DNA of 64,000 bases from Prochlorococcus sp. AG-402-A21 (GTDB lineage: Bacteria > Cyanobacteriota > Cyanobacteriia > PCC-6307 > Cyanobiaceae). Positions 50,345 to 58,607 of the stretch are shown in pieces. Each line of letters starts with the position of its first letter. Within the stretch, counting starts at the first letter, position 1. The notes beneath the pieces are model-generated. The model saw only the letters and a list, made by a program, of their open reading frames with translations. It was not told the origin of the DNA and did not search any database. The stretch spans positions 1 to 64,000 of the forward strand of contig QCHI01000001.1 of the NCBI GenBank assembly GCA_003279655.1, in the 5' to 3' direction. Both the position numbers and the translations under genes were made by a program.

Positions 50345-51754
50345 TTGTCAAAACAAACAAAATCAAACAAAATACATATAGTACTTGGGCTGGGTAGTTC
50401 AGGAATAAGTGCAGCGAAACTCCTTAAATCAGAAGGTAAAAATGTATTAGTATTAGAAAATAATTCAAATGAAAAATTAATACATAAATCTAAAAGATTA
50501 AAAGCAGAAGGAATTAAAGTTGTTTTACTAGGAGAAGCACTAAATATTAATAATTTCACCCCATGGATAGAGAGGATTTATTCAGTTATTGTAAGCCCAG
50601 GAATAGATTGGGAGCATGTAGCTCTAAAAGAATTAAGAAGTAAAAATATTGCTATTCAGGGAGAAGTCGCATTAGCATGGAAAAGATTAAGGCATATTCC
50701 ATCTATTGGCATTACAGGAACTAATGGAAAAACCACCGTCACTAATATGCTTCACCATGTTCTTAAATTAAATAATTTAAATACTCAAATGGGCGGAAAT
50801 GTTGGGAAAGCATTATCTGAAATTGCCATAGAAAGTATGAACAAGAATTACCAAGAATTAAAATGGTTGGTTTTAGAATTAAGTAGTTTTCAAATTGAAG
50901 GTTCACCAAATATAGAACCAACTATAGGTATATGGACAACATTTACTCCTGATCATTTAGAAAGACATATTAATATAGAAAATTATTTCAAAATCAAAAG
51001 GAGTTTACTAGAGAAGTCATCCATTCGCATTTATAACTCTGATGATAAATATTTATCTAGCAAGAGAAAAGAATTACCTCAAGGTATATGGGTTGGAATA
51101 AATAAGCAGTCCTCCTATTCTCATTACCCAAAATTTTGGATTGACACAAAGGGTTTTATTTTTGAGAACCAAAAAGAACTGTTTCACACTTCTTTACTTA
51201 AGTTACCTGGCAAACATAACTTGCAAAATCTCTTGCTCGTAACAGCCGCAGCAAGAGAGATAGGTCTTGATCCTTTATCAATAGCTACATCTATAAGTTC
51301 ATTTAAAGCTATCCCCCATAGATTGGAATATTTAGACAAAATACACAATATAAGTTTTTATAATGACAGCAAAGCTACGAATTTCGACTCCTCGATAACT
51401 GGACTAAAATCTATTGCTAAACCAACAATCTTACTCGCTGGCGGCATACAAAAGAAAGGAGATTATCTTCCTTGGATAGAACAAATAAAGCAATCAACTA
51501 ATGGGGTCGTGTTATTTGGGCTTAGTGCAAATAAGTTAAAGGAAGCATTATTAAAATCTTATTATGAAGGAGAAATTATTGTAAAACAAAATCTCGAAGA
51601 AGCCACCATAGCTGCTATTGATCTCGCAAGAAAAAAAAATTCAAGCAGCATATTATTATCTCCAGCATGTTCCAGTTTTGATCAATATCAAAACTTCGAG
51701 GAAAGAGGTGATCATTTTAAAAAACTAGTTAAAGAACATAGGCCCATAAAATGA
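50345..51754 (+). CDS. murD: UDP-N-acetylmuramoylalanine-D-glutamate ligase
   Basis: Adds D-glutamate to UDP-MurNAc-L-Ala in peptidoglycan synthesis. 469 residues: N-terminal Rossmann loop VLGLGSSGISAAK, the ATP loop SIGITGTNGKTTVTNM near residue 118, EFTPDHLERH-like FTPDHLERHINIENYFKIK, PGKHNLQNLL and YNDSKATNFDS. The start is TTG at 50345, judged from the conserved start of the Rossmann strand. Confidence 0.96.
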   Translation: MSKQTKSNKIHIVLGLGSSGISAAKLLKSEGKNVLVLENNSNEKLIHKSKRLKAEGIKVVLLGEALNINNFTPWIERIYSVIVSPGIDWEHVALKELRSKNIAIQGEVALAWKRLRHIPSIGITGTNGKTTVTNMLHHVLKLNNLNTQMGGNVGKALSEIAIESMNKNYQELKWLVLELSSFQIEGSPNIEPTIGIWTTFTPDHLERHINIENYFKIKRSLLEKSSIRIYNSDDKYLSSKRKELPQGIWVGINKQSSYSHYPKFWIDTKGFIFENQKELFHTSLLKLPGKHNLQNLLLVTAAAREIGLDPLSIATSISSFKAIPHRLEYLDKIHNISFYNDSKATNFDSSITGLKSIAKPTILLAGGIQKKGDYLPWIEQIKQSTNGVVLFGLSANKLKEALLKSYYEGEIIVKQNLEEATIAAIDLARKKNSSSILLSPACSSFDQYQNFEERGDHFKKLVKEHRPIK

Positions 51755-51848
51755 ACAAATTTTTCATAAGAAAAACAACTTGGTCGGTGATCCACCCTTT
51801 AATGATTTTTGTCACATGATATTTTATGTATAGTCAAAAATATATAGA

Positions 51849-52157
51849 TTGGATAAAGACCTATTTCCAAAGAAAGCTATTAGTCATAAAGAGTTAAGTG
51901 ACTTTTTGATTAAAGCAAAAAAAGATGTAACTTCAATCAACAAATTTGAAGAGAATGAAATCAAGGATAATGAAGAATTCAATGATTTAATAAAAACATG
52001 GACAGAATCAAGTCAGAAAATATTACTAATGATTAATAATGGAAAAAAAGTTTTAACTAAAAACAAGGATACAAAATCTCTTATGGCTTTTGGAGCTATG
52101 GGGGCACATATCAATATGGCTTTACAAGCACTCAAAGCAACAGAATCTGATCAATGA
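51849..52157 (+). CDS. Hypothetical small soluble protein (102 aa)
   Basis: TTG start. Lysine- and glutamate-rich, mostly helical, with a conserved-looking end LMAFGAMGAHINMALQALKATE. No membrane segment or known domain. The function is unknown. It lies about 95 bases after murD on the same strand. Confidence 0.55.
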   Translation: MDKDLFPKKAISHKELSDFLIKAKKDVTSINKFEENEIKDNEEFNDLIKTWTESSQKILLMINNGKKVLTKNKDTKSLMAFGAMGAHINMALQALKATESDQ

Positions 52158-52271
52158 AGATGAAATATTAGGAAGTTTATTACGTAAGAAATTAAAAGAA
52201 CTAAATGTACTTTTTAAAAAATATAATTAGGACTTAAATCCTTTAAAAAAGTCTCATTCAGCTATTTTATT

Positions 52272-52694
52272 TTGACCAAACAAAACCAAAATCCACTTGT
52301 TCTCGTTCCAGAGTCAACAGCTAAATTAATGAAGTCGATATCAGGAAAAAGTCAAGGATCGGATGATGATTTGATTTTTTGTCATCTTTATGGAGTGGTA
52401 GGTGACTGGTACCTTTCGGAGATATCAGATGATAGGGAAAAAGCCTTTGGATTTCAAATAATAAATTCTGAACCTGCTTGGGAAATGGATAATTGGTTAA
52501 CTAATTCCAGTAAATGGGGAGAAATCCCGATAAAAGCACTGCAAGAACTAGTCAATGAGAAATTTTTAAAAGAGAAAGATATTCGTTTTTTAATTACAAG
52601 AGATTTATTTTGGGAACCTATCAAGTTTTCAGCAATTAAGATTGATCAAAATACTCTTTTCTATCCCGGAACGACTGATAGAAGTTTATCTTAA
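52272..52694 (+). CDS. Hypothetical protein (140 aa)
   Basis: TTG start at 52272. A compact soluble protein: SDDDLIFCHLYGVVGDWYLSEISDDREKAFGFQIIN and later EPAWEMDNWLTNSSKWGE. The tryptophan-rich, globular composition suggests a real conserved protein, possibly with a single domain. No family was recognised. Confidence 0.6.
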   Translation: MTKQNQNPLVLVPESTAKLMKSISGKSQGSDDDLIFCHLYGVVGDWYLSEISDDREKAFGFQIINSEPAWEMDNWLTNSSKWGEIPIKALQELVNEKFLKEKDIRFLITRDLFWEPIKFSAIKIDQNTLFYPGTTDRSLS

Positions 52695-52741
52695 ATACAT
52701 GAAAGGCTGTATCTCACCTACCTAAATAATTTTTAATTAAA

Positions 52742-52987
52742 ATGAAAGAAATAGACCCCAAAAGTGATCCTCTATATTTATTAACCAAAGCTGTTGAACA
52801 AGGAGAACCTGAAGTTGCTAAAAAAGTCAAGGATCGTCTAGATAACTCAGATGATCCTTCAGAAATGAGATATCTGGAAGGATTGCTTATACTTCTTGGT
52901 GAGAAGCCTGGAGAACTAGAAGATCCACCCGACGTCGAAGATGATCCAGATGAATACTGGCAAGAAAATGATTACTTTGAAGTTTAA
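52742..52987 (+). CDS. Hypothetical acidic protein (81 aa)
   Basis: The N-terminal half is helical (DPLYLLTKAVEQGEPEVAKKVKDRLDNSDDPSEMRYLEGLLILLG). The C-terminus is strongly acidic (ELEDPPDVEDDPDEYWQENDYFEV). No known domain; the pattern suggests a small protein-binding factor. The 3' end overlaps the convergent permease gene by four bases. Confidence 0.6.
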   Translation: MKEIDPKSDPLYLLTKAVEQGEPEVAKKVKDRLDNSDDPSEMRYLEGLLILLGEKPGELEDPPDVEDDPDEYWQENDYFEV

Positions 52988-53850
52988 ATCAAAGCAAGAG
53001 CAACTCCAATAAAAGATAAAAGAGAATAAAAAATGGTTACTTTATTTATTTTATCTCCCTCCCTCTTTGAAATAAAAAGTGCAAAAATAGGAGAAAGACT
53101 TAACAAAGTCCACCCAATCCCAATAGGTAAAAATTTAAAAACTATCTGTTGAAATAATATTCCAAAATTAGTCCCAAGCAAGGTGGATAAAATTAAACTT
53201 GAATGATTTCGTTTAGTTATTGATCTATTTTTAATTAGATACAAAAAATCTTTTTTAAAAATTACAAATAAAAATATTGATGCTGATAAAAGTCTTATCT
53301 CAGTAGTTTGAAAGGGGGTTAATGTAGAGCTGATTAAAACTACTCTTGACATTAAAGCTGCCAAAACGGCACAAAATACCGAACCCAATGCGCAGAGGAC
53401 ACCAAGAATATTTGTTTCTCTACATTCCTCTTTTTGAAATGTATTTTGACGTACAATCATCAATAAAGAAAAAGAGACAATCAAAGATCCTATCCATACT
53501 TTTTGAGGATATATCTCATTGATACTCAATGCTCCTAAAGTAGTTGCAATTATTGGCGTTAACGCTTCAAATGAAAGAGTTTTTCTAGTCCCTATTATTT
53601 TTAAAGAATTGATATATAAAGTATCCCCTATAGAAATACCGACTATTCCACTTATCATCAAAACAAATATAGAAAACACATCTGAAAACCAACTTATCGT
53701 TAGGACAACTGGTAAAAAAAAGATTGAAGCAAGAACATTTTTATAAATATTAATTTGCCTAGGTAGCAGTTTTTCAGATTCTTTGCGCCAAATAGAACAC
53801 GCAAAAGTCCAGGATAATACTGCGGATATTGCTGCAAAAAAACCAATCAT
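52984..53850 (-). CDS. DMT-superfamily (EamA) permease
   Basis: 288 residues with about ten hydrophobic helices arranged as two EamA repeats: the first ends near LGALSINEIYPQKVWIGSLIVSFSLLM, and the second contains FLPIGIGWTLLSLSPIFALFISKREG. The substrate is unknown; relatives export amino acids or metabolites. The gene is convergent with the acidic 81-residue gene. Confidence 0.85.
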   Translation of the reverse strand: MIGFFAAISAVLSWTFACSIWRKESEKLLPRQINIYKNVLASIFFLPVVLTISWFSDVFSIFVLMISGIVGISIGDTLYINSLKIIGTRKTLSFEALTPIIATTLGALSINEIYPQKVWIGSLIVSFSLLMIVRQNTFQKEECRETNILGVLCALGSVFCAVLAALMSRVVLISSTLTPFQTTEIRLLSASIFLFVIFKKDFLYLIKNRSITKRNHSSLILSTLLGTNFGILFQQIVFKFLPIGIGWTLLSLSPIFALFISKREGDKINKVTIFYSLLSFIGVALALI

Positions 53851-53944
53851 ATTTCAAACTTTTTGATAAAAGATTTCAAAAGAATTTAATATTCTTCAAA
53901 AGGTGAGTAAACAATTAACTCACGTAAATTTATTTTCTATATAA

Positions 53945-54706
53945 CTAAGTATTTTTTTTGCATTGTGGCTTGTTTTTTTTACTATTTAATGTAAGTTTTT
54001 CGTCACTCCAAACTTCCAAAACATCAGGGAAGTGCTTCTCCATACATACATCGCAAATCCCATGACTGAAACGAATATCTGTGATTTTTGAAAGATATTT
54101 TTCTAGATGCTGCCACTCACCATCAGAATCCCTGACCTCTTTGCAATATGAACATGTCGTTAAAATACCCTCAGTTTTATGCATATGGGTAAGCGCATCA
54201 AGAAGACGAATAGATCTTTTGCGAAGCTCCAACAAGGTTACAACCTGTCTAGATAATGCCTCCATAATTTGATGCTGTTGATCAGATAAATGTCCTGGCT
54301 TTCTATCTATCACGCAGAGAGTTCCTATTCTCTGATCATTTGGAGTTTGCAATGGAAACCCAGCATATAAACGAATTTTTGGTTCCTCAACCACCAAAGG
54401 ATTTGATTTAAAACGCTCATCTAACAGAGCATCCTCAATAACCAACGGTTCTGGACTAGCAATTGCATGAGCACAAAAAGAAACGTCCCTTGATGTTTCT
54501 TTCGTCTCAAACCCACACATTGATTTAAACCATTGCTTATCTGTATCAACCAAGCTCATTAAAGAAATTGGCGTCCCACAAGTTAAAGAGGCAATTTTAG
54601 TTATATCGTCATAACATTGCTCAGGTTGAGTACCTAAAATCCTGTACTCAGCAAGAGCTCTCAAGCGCTCTTCTTCATTGCTAATTTTTGGGGGAAGAGA
54701 ACCCAA
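53945..54706 (-). CDS. GAF-domain protein with C-terminal cysteine motif
   Basis: 253 residues. The N-terminal GAF domain (about 20-165) includes SLVDTDKQWFKSMCGFETKETSRDVSFCAHAIASPEPLVIEDALLDERFKSNPLV and RIGTLCVIDRKPG. A short helix then leads to TCSYCKEVRDSDGEWQHLEKYLSK...FSHGICDVCMEKHFP. Paired CxxC motifs resemble the tail found at the end of many bacterial response-regulator and GAF proteins, maybe metal-binding. No kinase or cyclase domain is attached. It is probably a ligand or redox sensor whose output is unknown. Confidence 0.82.
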   Translation of the reverse strand: MGSLPPKISNEEERLRALAEYRILGTQPEQCYDDITKIASLTCGTPISLMSLVDTDKQWFKSMCGFETKETSRDVSFCAHAIASPEPLVIEDALLDERFKSNPLVVEEPKIRLYAGFPLQTPNDQRIGTLCVIDRKPGHLSDQQHQIMEALSRQVVTLLELRKRSIRLLDALTHMHKTEGILTTCSYCKEVRDSDGEWQHLEKYLSKITDIRFSHGICDVCMEKHFPDVLEVWSDEKLTLNSKKNKPQCKKNT

Positions 54707-54933
54707 AATAAATCCTTATTTTTATAATTTAACATTAGATAAAATTGAATGATAAAAACAAATCGCTTCTCAATAATAAATAATTAAGTTTTCATAAGAA
54801 ATGCTTCGACAATATTAAGTTAAGCCCTATCTCGAAAGAGAATTTCCAAAAGGAACCAAGCTAGAGAAGCTATCAAAGCTAGCTATATGTGCATTTTTTC
54901 TAACAAATTGAGTAAATACTTTTAAATTTATTC

Positions 54934-55182
54934 TTAAAAAGTCTTGGTAGTCCTAATTTTAAAACTACTTTTAGTTATCAAATTACCATCACTAATATCT
55001 AGACCTTTGACGCTAGAGATCTGCCCTTTCAGGCCCTCTAATTGAAGTTGATCAATCATCTGTTGAATCACCTGACTTTCTACTAATTTCTGATCAATCA
55101 TTTCTGGAGTCATTTTTTCAAATAATTTGCCTGCTTTAGAGGCAACCACATCAGAGGCATTAGAAATTTTGAGAAGGATCAT
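54934..55182 (-). CDS. Small hypothetical protein (82 aa), picocyanobacterial type
   Basis: The start is taken at the methionine 13 codons inside the ORF-track frame, giving MILLKISNASDVVASKAGKLFEKMTPEMIDQKLVESQVIQQMIDQL. The remaining N-terminal residues (DLISIYLSFDLI) look non-coding. It is helical and soluble. From memory similar short proteins with an ISNASDVV start occur in several copies in picocyanobacteria. Function unknown. Confidence 0.65.
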   Translation of the reverse strand: MILLKISNASDVVASKAGKLFEKMTPEMIDQKLVESQVIQQMIDQLQLEGLKGQISSVKGLDISDGNLITKSSFKIRTTKTF

Positions 55183-55289
55183 AATTAAATCAAAACTTAG
55201 ATAAATTGAAATCAAATCCAATCTATATACAATTAAATATTATATAAATTAATCATTCATCTAATATTAAAGAATTATGGAAATATAAT

Positions 55290-55421
55290 TCAACTAAGGA
55301 TCAATATAAAAATTTGAATTAAGGCCAAGAATATAAAGATCCACAGCAAAATCATTCCTATTTTATTATGGAACGAACCCTTCTTATAAAATGATGGACC
55401 TGAGTCATAATCCCTTCTCAT
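55290..55421 (-). CDS. Possible single-pass membrane peptide (43 aa), not in ORF track
   Basis: Hand-read: MRRDYDSGPSFYKKGSFHNKIGMILLWIFIFLALIQIFILILS. A charged N-terminus with two lysines precedes one clean transmembrane helix, a layout rarely produced by chance. No ribosome binding site was seen. It may be a small accessory subunit of a membrane complex. Confidence 0.42.
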   Translation of the reverse strand: MRRDYDSGPSFYKKGSFHNKIGMILLWIFIFLALIQIFILILS

Positions 55422-55635
55422 TATTAAAATTCAAATAATCTAAAAATAACATAGCAATATATTTGTATTTTGATTGCTCCCACAAAAAAGAAAAATAATT
55501 TAATAACATAATTTAAAAAAATCGAGATATATCCACAAAAACAAAATATATGTTACATAATAATAAAGATAGAAGAAATTTCAAACATTACAAATTTCCT
55601 AGAGAAATTTATTTTCCATCTCTGATAATGAGTAA

Positions 55636-56037
55636 ATGAATTTTGAACAAACAAGAAATTTAATTGGAAGAATATTAATTTCAGCTATCTTTATTTACGC
55701 AATTCCTGGTAAAATAATAAATTTTGAACGGACTGTTGACATTATCTCAAATAAAAACATACATCCTAATTTAGCGCCACTTTTATTAACTTTGGCCATA
55801 ATTTGCCTGACATTTGGCTCAATACTTTTCATCTCAGGATTTAAGCAAAGATTAGGTGCATATCTTCTACTAATATTTATCGTCCCAACAACCTTTATAT
55901 TTCATTTTTCTCCTTTCCAAATAAAAGCTATTCTAATAAATGCTTCTCTAGTTGGAGGATTACTTCTTGGTCTAAACAATGTAAAAGGCATCTCACTCAA
56001 AGAAATTTTTAATAATCAGACAATTGATAAAGATTAA
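55636..56037 (+). CDS. DoxX-family membrane protein
   Basis: 133 residues with four hydrophobic helices. It begins NLIGRILISAIFIYAIPGKIINFERTVDIISNKNI and contains GFKQRLGAYLLLIFIVPTTFIFH, the DoxX/SURF4-like arrangement. The role is not known for cyanobacteria; relatives form part of quinone oxidoreductase systems. It is convergent with, and overlaps by four bases, the OsmC-like gene. Confidence 0.82.
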   Translation: MNFEQTRNLIGRILISAIFIYAIPGKIINFERTVDIISNKNIHPNLAPLLLTLAIICLTFGSILFISGFKQRLGAYLLLIFIVPTTFIFHFSPFQIKAILINASLVGGLLLGLNNVKGISLKEIFNNQTIDKD

Positions 56038-56423
56038 TTCCGTTTTATATTTTTTTGATGCCAATTAAACTTAATATCCACTGAGCCCTCAAGATTAAGT
56101 TTAACAGGACAATCTTCAGATACTCTTTGAAGGATTTTATACTTTTCAGAATCTAATTCAGATGGCATAAAAATTTCTAGCTCAAGAGTCTTTATTTTTC
56201 TATGCCCTTCTGATGTCATTGTTTTATAAACATCAATTTTAATCTTACCAAGTTCCCACCCTCTTCGTTTTGCCTCAATACCCATAATTGTTATTACACA
56301 AGTCCCCAAAGAAGAAGCTAACAAATCAGTTGGAGCAAAATCTTTTCCTTCTCCGTCATGGTCTTTAGGTGCATCAGTATGGATAATACTCCCTGAAAGA
56401 GAATGCTTTACTTCAGTCTGCAA
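56034..56423 (-). CDS. OsmC/Ohr-family peroxide-type protein
   Basis: Reduces organic hydroperoxides or protects against oxidative stress. GKDFAPTDLLASSLGTCVITIMGIEAKRRGW contains the family cysteine and VSEDCPVKLNLEG the second. The ORF track starts at TTG 56423. Upstream codons in the same frame still give KISCTYLGDLQTE, as in homologues that begin MxxIxCxYxG, but there is no ATG there, only ACG at 56453. So the true start is unclear (see findings). Confidence 0.87.
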   Translation of the reverse strand: MQTEVKHSLSGSIIHTDAPKDHDGEGKDFAPTDLLASSLGTCVITIMGIEAKRRGWELGKIKIDVYKTMTSEGHRKIKTLELEIFMPSELDSEKYKILQRVSEDCPVKLNLEGSVDIKFNWHQKNIKRN

Positions 56424-56634
56424 ATCTCCAAGATATGTGCAACTGATTTTCGTAGATTTGGAATTAGTATCTTTTGTGTTGTTGATTTGAAGAACCTATG
56501 TAATGAATTTATTTTACCGAATTGTACTCTCATCAAGTATCCAATAGGGACCTTATATTAAAGAAAAGTATATAATAATCACAAATAAAAATAATATTAT
56601 TTTCACAGAAAAGATTCTCTTATAATCGAAATAA

Positions 56635-57006
56635 ATGATTTTTATTTCATTTTTTCTTAGTTTACTTATTACTCTGAACCCTTCTTCCATTTTTAATTGT
56701 GATGGAGATAGATTAACTGCGGTTATCAGGAATAACTTAAATGGAGATTTTGCAATAACTAATGATCTTGAAAATATTGATAAAGGGGCATTTATAGTTC
56801 TTAATTGGCGCGATATCAATCTCATGCTCCCAGTGTCTTTTAAGGTCGGTGACATTTCGTTCACGGACAAGAAATGGTTGTGGAGTTATCAGGATGAGAA
56901 AAATGGATTAAGAATGGATAATCCCAGGTTTGCTCATCTTTTGCCTAATGGAGAAATTCAAGAATTTTCTTGTCAAGCTATTTATATGGGAGACAGAGTC
57001 TCATAA
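56635..57006 (+). CDS. Exported hypothetical protein (123 aa)
   Basis: A signal-like N-terminus (MIFISFFLSLLITLNPSSIFN) is followed by CDGDRLTAVIRNNL and LNWRDINLMLPVSFKVGDISFTDKKWLWSYQDE. A second Cys near the end (FSCQAIYMG) may pair with the first. Family not recognised with certainty; the globular sequence looks conserved. The overlapping minus ORF 56553-56870 is a shadow. Confidence 0.65.
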   Translation: MIFISFFLSLLITLNPSSIFNCDGDRLTAVIRNNLNGDFAITNDLENIDKGAFIVLNWRDINLMLPVSFKVGDISFTDKKWLWSYQDEKNGLRMDNPRFAHLLPNGEIQEFSCQAIYMGDRVS

Positions 57007-57059
57007 AGAAAGTCTTAAGCAGGAAATATTCAAGACATGATGTAGCTATGTATTAGGAA

Positions 57060-57269
57060 GTGGAGAAAATGTACATGACCATCTCAAGATCAAATAGATT
57101 TGTATTTATAGATACGAAGCAAAATGTAAGCAAAAAACAAGTTTTTATTTTTGGATCAATAATTGCTAGTGGTTGCTTGAGTGGTGCATTTTTAATCGCT
57201 TTGTATATTGAATATCTTCATAATCCAGCTTTTCACGGCTTTGTTCAATCAAGGGGAATATTCCTTTGA
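57060..57269 (+). CDS. Small single-pass membrane protein (69 aa or shorter)
   Basis: GTG at 57060 or ATG at 57069 or 57075 are possible starts; ATG 57069 is likely. One helix (QVFIFGSIIASGCLSGAFLIALYIEYL) precedes HNPAFHGFVQSRGIFL. The tail resembles YNPSFQEFVYNFG of the gene at 12832. Function unknown. Confidence 0.6.
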   Translation: MEKMYMTISRSNRFVFIDTKQNVSKKQVFIFGSIIASGCLSGAFLIALYIEYLHNPAFHGFVQSRGIFL

Positions 57270-57307
57270 TTTTTGAGCTCATTGATATTAGGTATTGCAT
57301 GTAAAAC

Positions 57308-57333
57308 AAAAAAGCTCCCGAAGCGAGAGCTTT
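57308..57333 (-). terminator. Terminator downstream of the hli cluster
   Basis: AAAGCTC pairs with GAGCTTT around a nine-base loop. On the minus strand a T-rich run (TTTTTTTGTTTT) follows, so it would end the transcript of the three hli genes 130 bases upstream. It might also act weakly for the plus-strand gene at 57060. Confidence 0.7.
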
Positions 57334-57467
57334 ATATTGACTTAAGAGAGTTTATATATTCCTTGGAGCAATATATCCAAAGAATCAATTGACAATAACT
57401 GCAGTAAGTAGACCAAAATCACTAAACGTCTGTTTAACTGTTCAGCAATTTTTAGTAACTTTTTTGG

Positions 57468-57614
57468 TTAAACAAAACCGGGGATGATTTGTCCTGTTGT
57501 TGCATATGCACCAACTAAAGCAATACAACCAAATAATGCTGCATAGCCGTTAAGCCTTTCTGCGGTTACCTTCTCAGGGTCAATGTTTCTTGTATTGTTG
57601 TTTTGAGTAGACAT
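57468..57614 (-). CDS. hli: High-light-inducible protein (48 aa)
   Basis: Hand-read, absent from the ORF track. MSTQNNNTRNIDPEKVTAERLNGYAALFGCIALVGAYATTGQIIPGFV. The single helix carries the ExxNGxxA pigment-binding pattern (ERLNGYAAL) and the TTGQIIPG tail of Hli proteins. Third in a tandem set of three minus-strand hli genes; its ATG shares a base with the stop of the previous gene (TAATG). Binds chlorophyll/carotenoid and protects photosystems. Confidence 0.93.
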   Translation of the reverse strand: MSTQNNNTRNIDPEKVTAERLNGYAALFGCIALVGAYATTGQIIPGFV

Positions 57615-57733
57615 TACACAACTCCAGGAACAAGTTGACCGGTTGTCAGGTAAATACCTGTTAGAAGTACGAAAGCCATCATTGCTGGCCTGCCGATACT
57701 TCTTTCCAAAATTGTCTTGTTAGAAGGTTTCAT
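57614..57733 (-). CDS. hli: High-light-inducible protein (39 aa)
   Basis: Hand-read: MKPSNKTILERSIGRPAMMAFVLLTGIYLTTGQLVPGVV. The ERSIGRPAMMAF segment is the divergent Hli helix start (Glu, Gly-Arg, Ala-Met), and TTGQLVPG is the Hli tail. Middle gene of the tandem set. Very small but clearly in the family. Confidence 0.9.
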   Translation of the reverse strand: MKPSNKTILERSIGRPAMMAFVLLTGIYLTTGQLVPGVV

Positions 57734-57742
57734 AATAAGAAC

Positions 57743-57850
57743 TTAAAAGATGCCAGGGATTATTTGTCCTGTTGTTGCATATGCACCAAAGGCTGCAACG
57801 AAGCCGAGCATTGCGGCCCAACCGTTAAATTTTTCTGCTTCAGGAGTCAT
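57743..57850 (-). CDS. hli: High-light-inducible protein (35 aa)
   Basis: Hand-read: MTPEAEKFNGWAAMLGFVAAFGAYATTGQIIPGIF. The motif AEKFNGWAAMLGF and the end TTGQIIPGIF are canonical. First gene of the tandem set, with nine bases to the next. Genes this short are commonly missed by gene callers. Expression is likely light- or phage-responsive, as for other multicopy hli genes (inference). Confidence 0.93.
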   Translation of the reverse strand: MTPEAEKFNGWAAMLGFVAAFGAYATTGQIIPGIF

Positions 57851-58044
57851 TTGAGGATGTGTTGTTTTATGTGAATTAATGTAACGGATCTTTGCCTGCG
57901 GCTGATGGTGGGCAACCGAACATACTAGTAAAGATGATCAAATACATTAGAAAAATCTATATAAAAAACGAAGTTTGAATCCATATTTTTTCTTTGAAAC
58001 ATTTGTTGGATTCTTATAATTAAAAGAATTAAATAATAAACAAT

Positions 58045-58305
58045 TTGTACGATCCCTCGATTGGACAAGAATCACTCACTACAGTTGATGTCGTTGGCGT
58101 ACTTGTCGGACATGTCCTTTTTGGCGTTGCCGCCACACTTTTAATTGATTGGAGCTGGATTCCCTTAAGTCCTCAACAAAGAGAGAGTGGTCGCTCATTA
58201 AAAGACATCAAAAAAAGCTGGGGTTGGGATGAAAATACTGATAACAATGAGGAGTCTCCAGGCCCAGAAAATAGAAAATCCTCATTCGAAGAGAATAACG
58301 AATAA
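58045..58305 (+). CDS. Hypothetical protein with membrane segment (86 aa)
   Basis: TTG start at 58045. One helix (VDVVGVLVGHVLFGVAATLLIDW), then WIPLSPQQRESGRSLKDIKKSWGWDE and a charged tail. No family recognised. It is divergent from the hli cluster. Confidence 0.55.
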   Translation: MYDPSIGQESLTTVDVVGVLVGHVLFGVAATLLIDWSWIPLSPQQRESGRSLKDIKKSWGWDENTDNNEESPGPENRKSSFEENNE

Positions 58306-58411
58306 ACTTTTAATTGCCTATAAGGTCAAATGATTTGCAATGATGTGTATAAAATAATCTGACAATTTTCGAAAGATATATTAAAAATATATCGCAAGAG
58401 TTTTTCAACTA

Positions 58412-58561
58412 ATGGGATTCTTTTGCGTAATAACCATCTCTTGCGTGATCTTGGCTATCAAAAATAATAACCTTGAAAAAATGCAATTAAACATTATTTC
58501 CTGGAAAGTAATTTATCTGTGTTTATTGCTCATAGCAATCGCCATAGATAACTATAAATAA
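58412..58561 (+). CDS. Possible two-helix membrane peptide (49 aa), not in ORF track
   Basis: Hand-read: MGFFCVITISCVILAIKNNNLEKMQLNIISWKVIYLCLLLIAIAIDNYK. Two hydrophobic stretches separated by a charged loop, a typical picocyanobacterial small-protein layout. No known family. Confidence 0.4.
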   Translation: MGFFCVITISCVILAIKNNNLEKMQLNIISWKVIYLCLLLIAIAIDNYK

Positions 58562-58607
58562 TTCTGTTTAGACAATATATTTTTAATTAGTTTATTAATA
58601 TCTTTAA

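Noticed and set aside
56553-56870. Minus-strand 105-residue ORF
   Set aside because: Antisense of the exported 123-residue protein, whose signal peptide and composition are better.
57340-57420. Possible small RNA between the terminator and the hli cluster
   Set aside because: Only a weak imperfect repeat (TTCCTTGGA/TCCAAAGAA) was visible, not enough to call an RNA gene.
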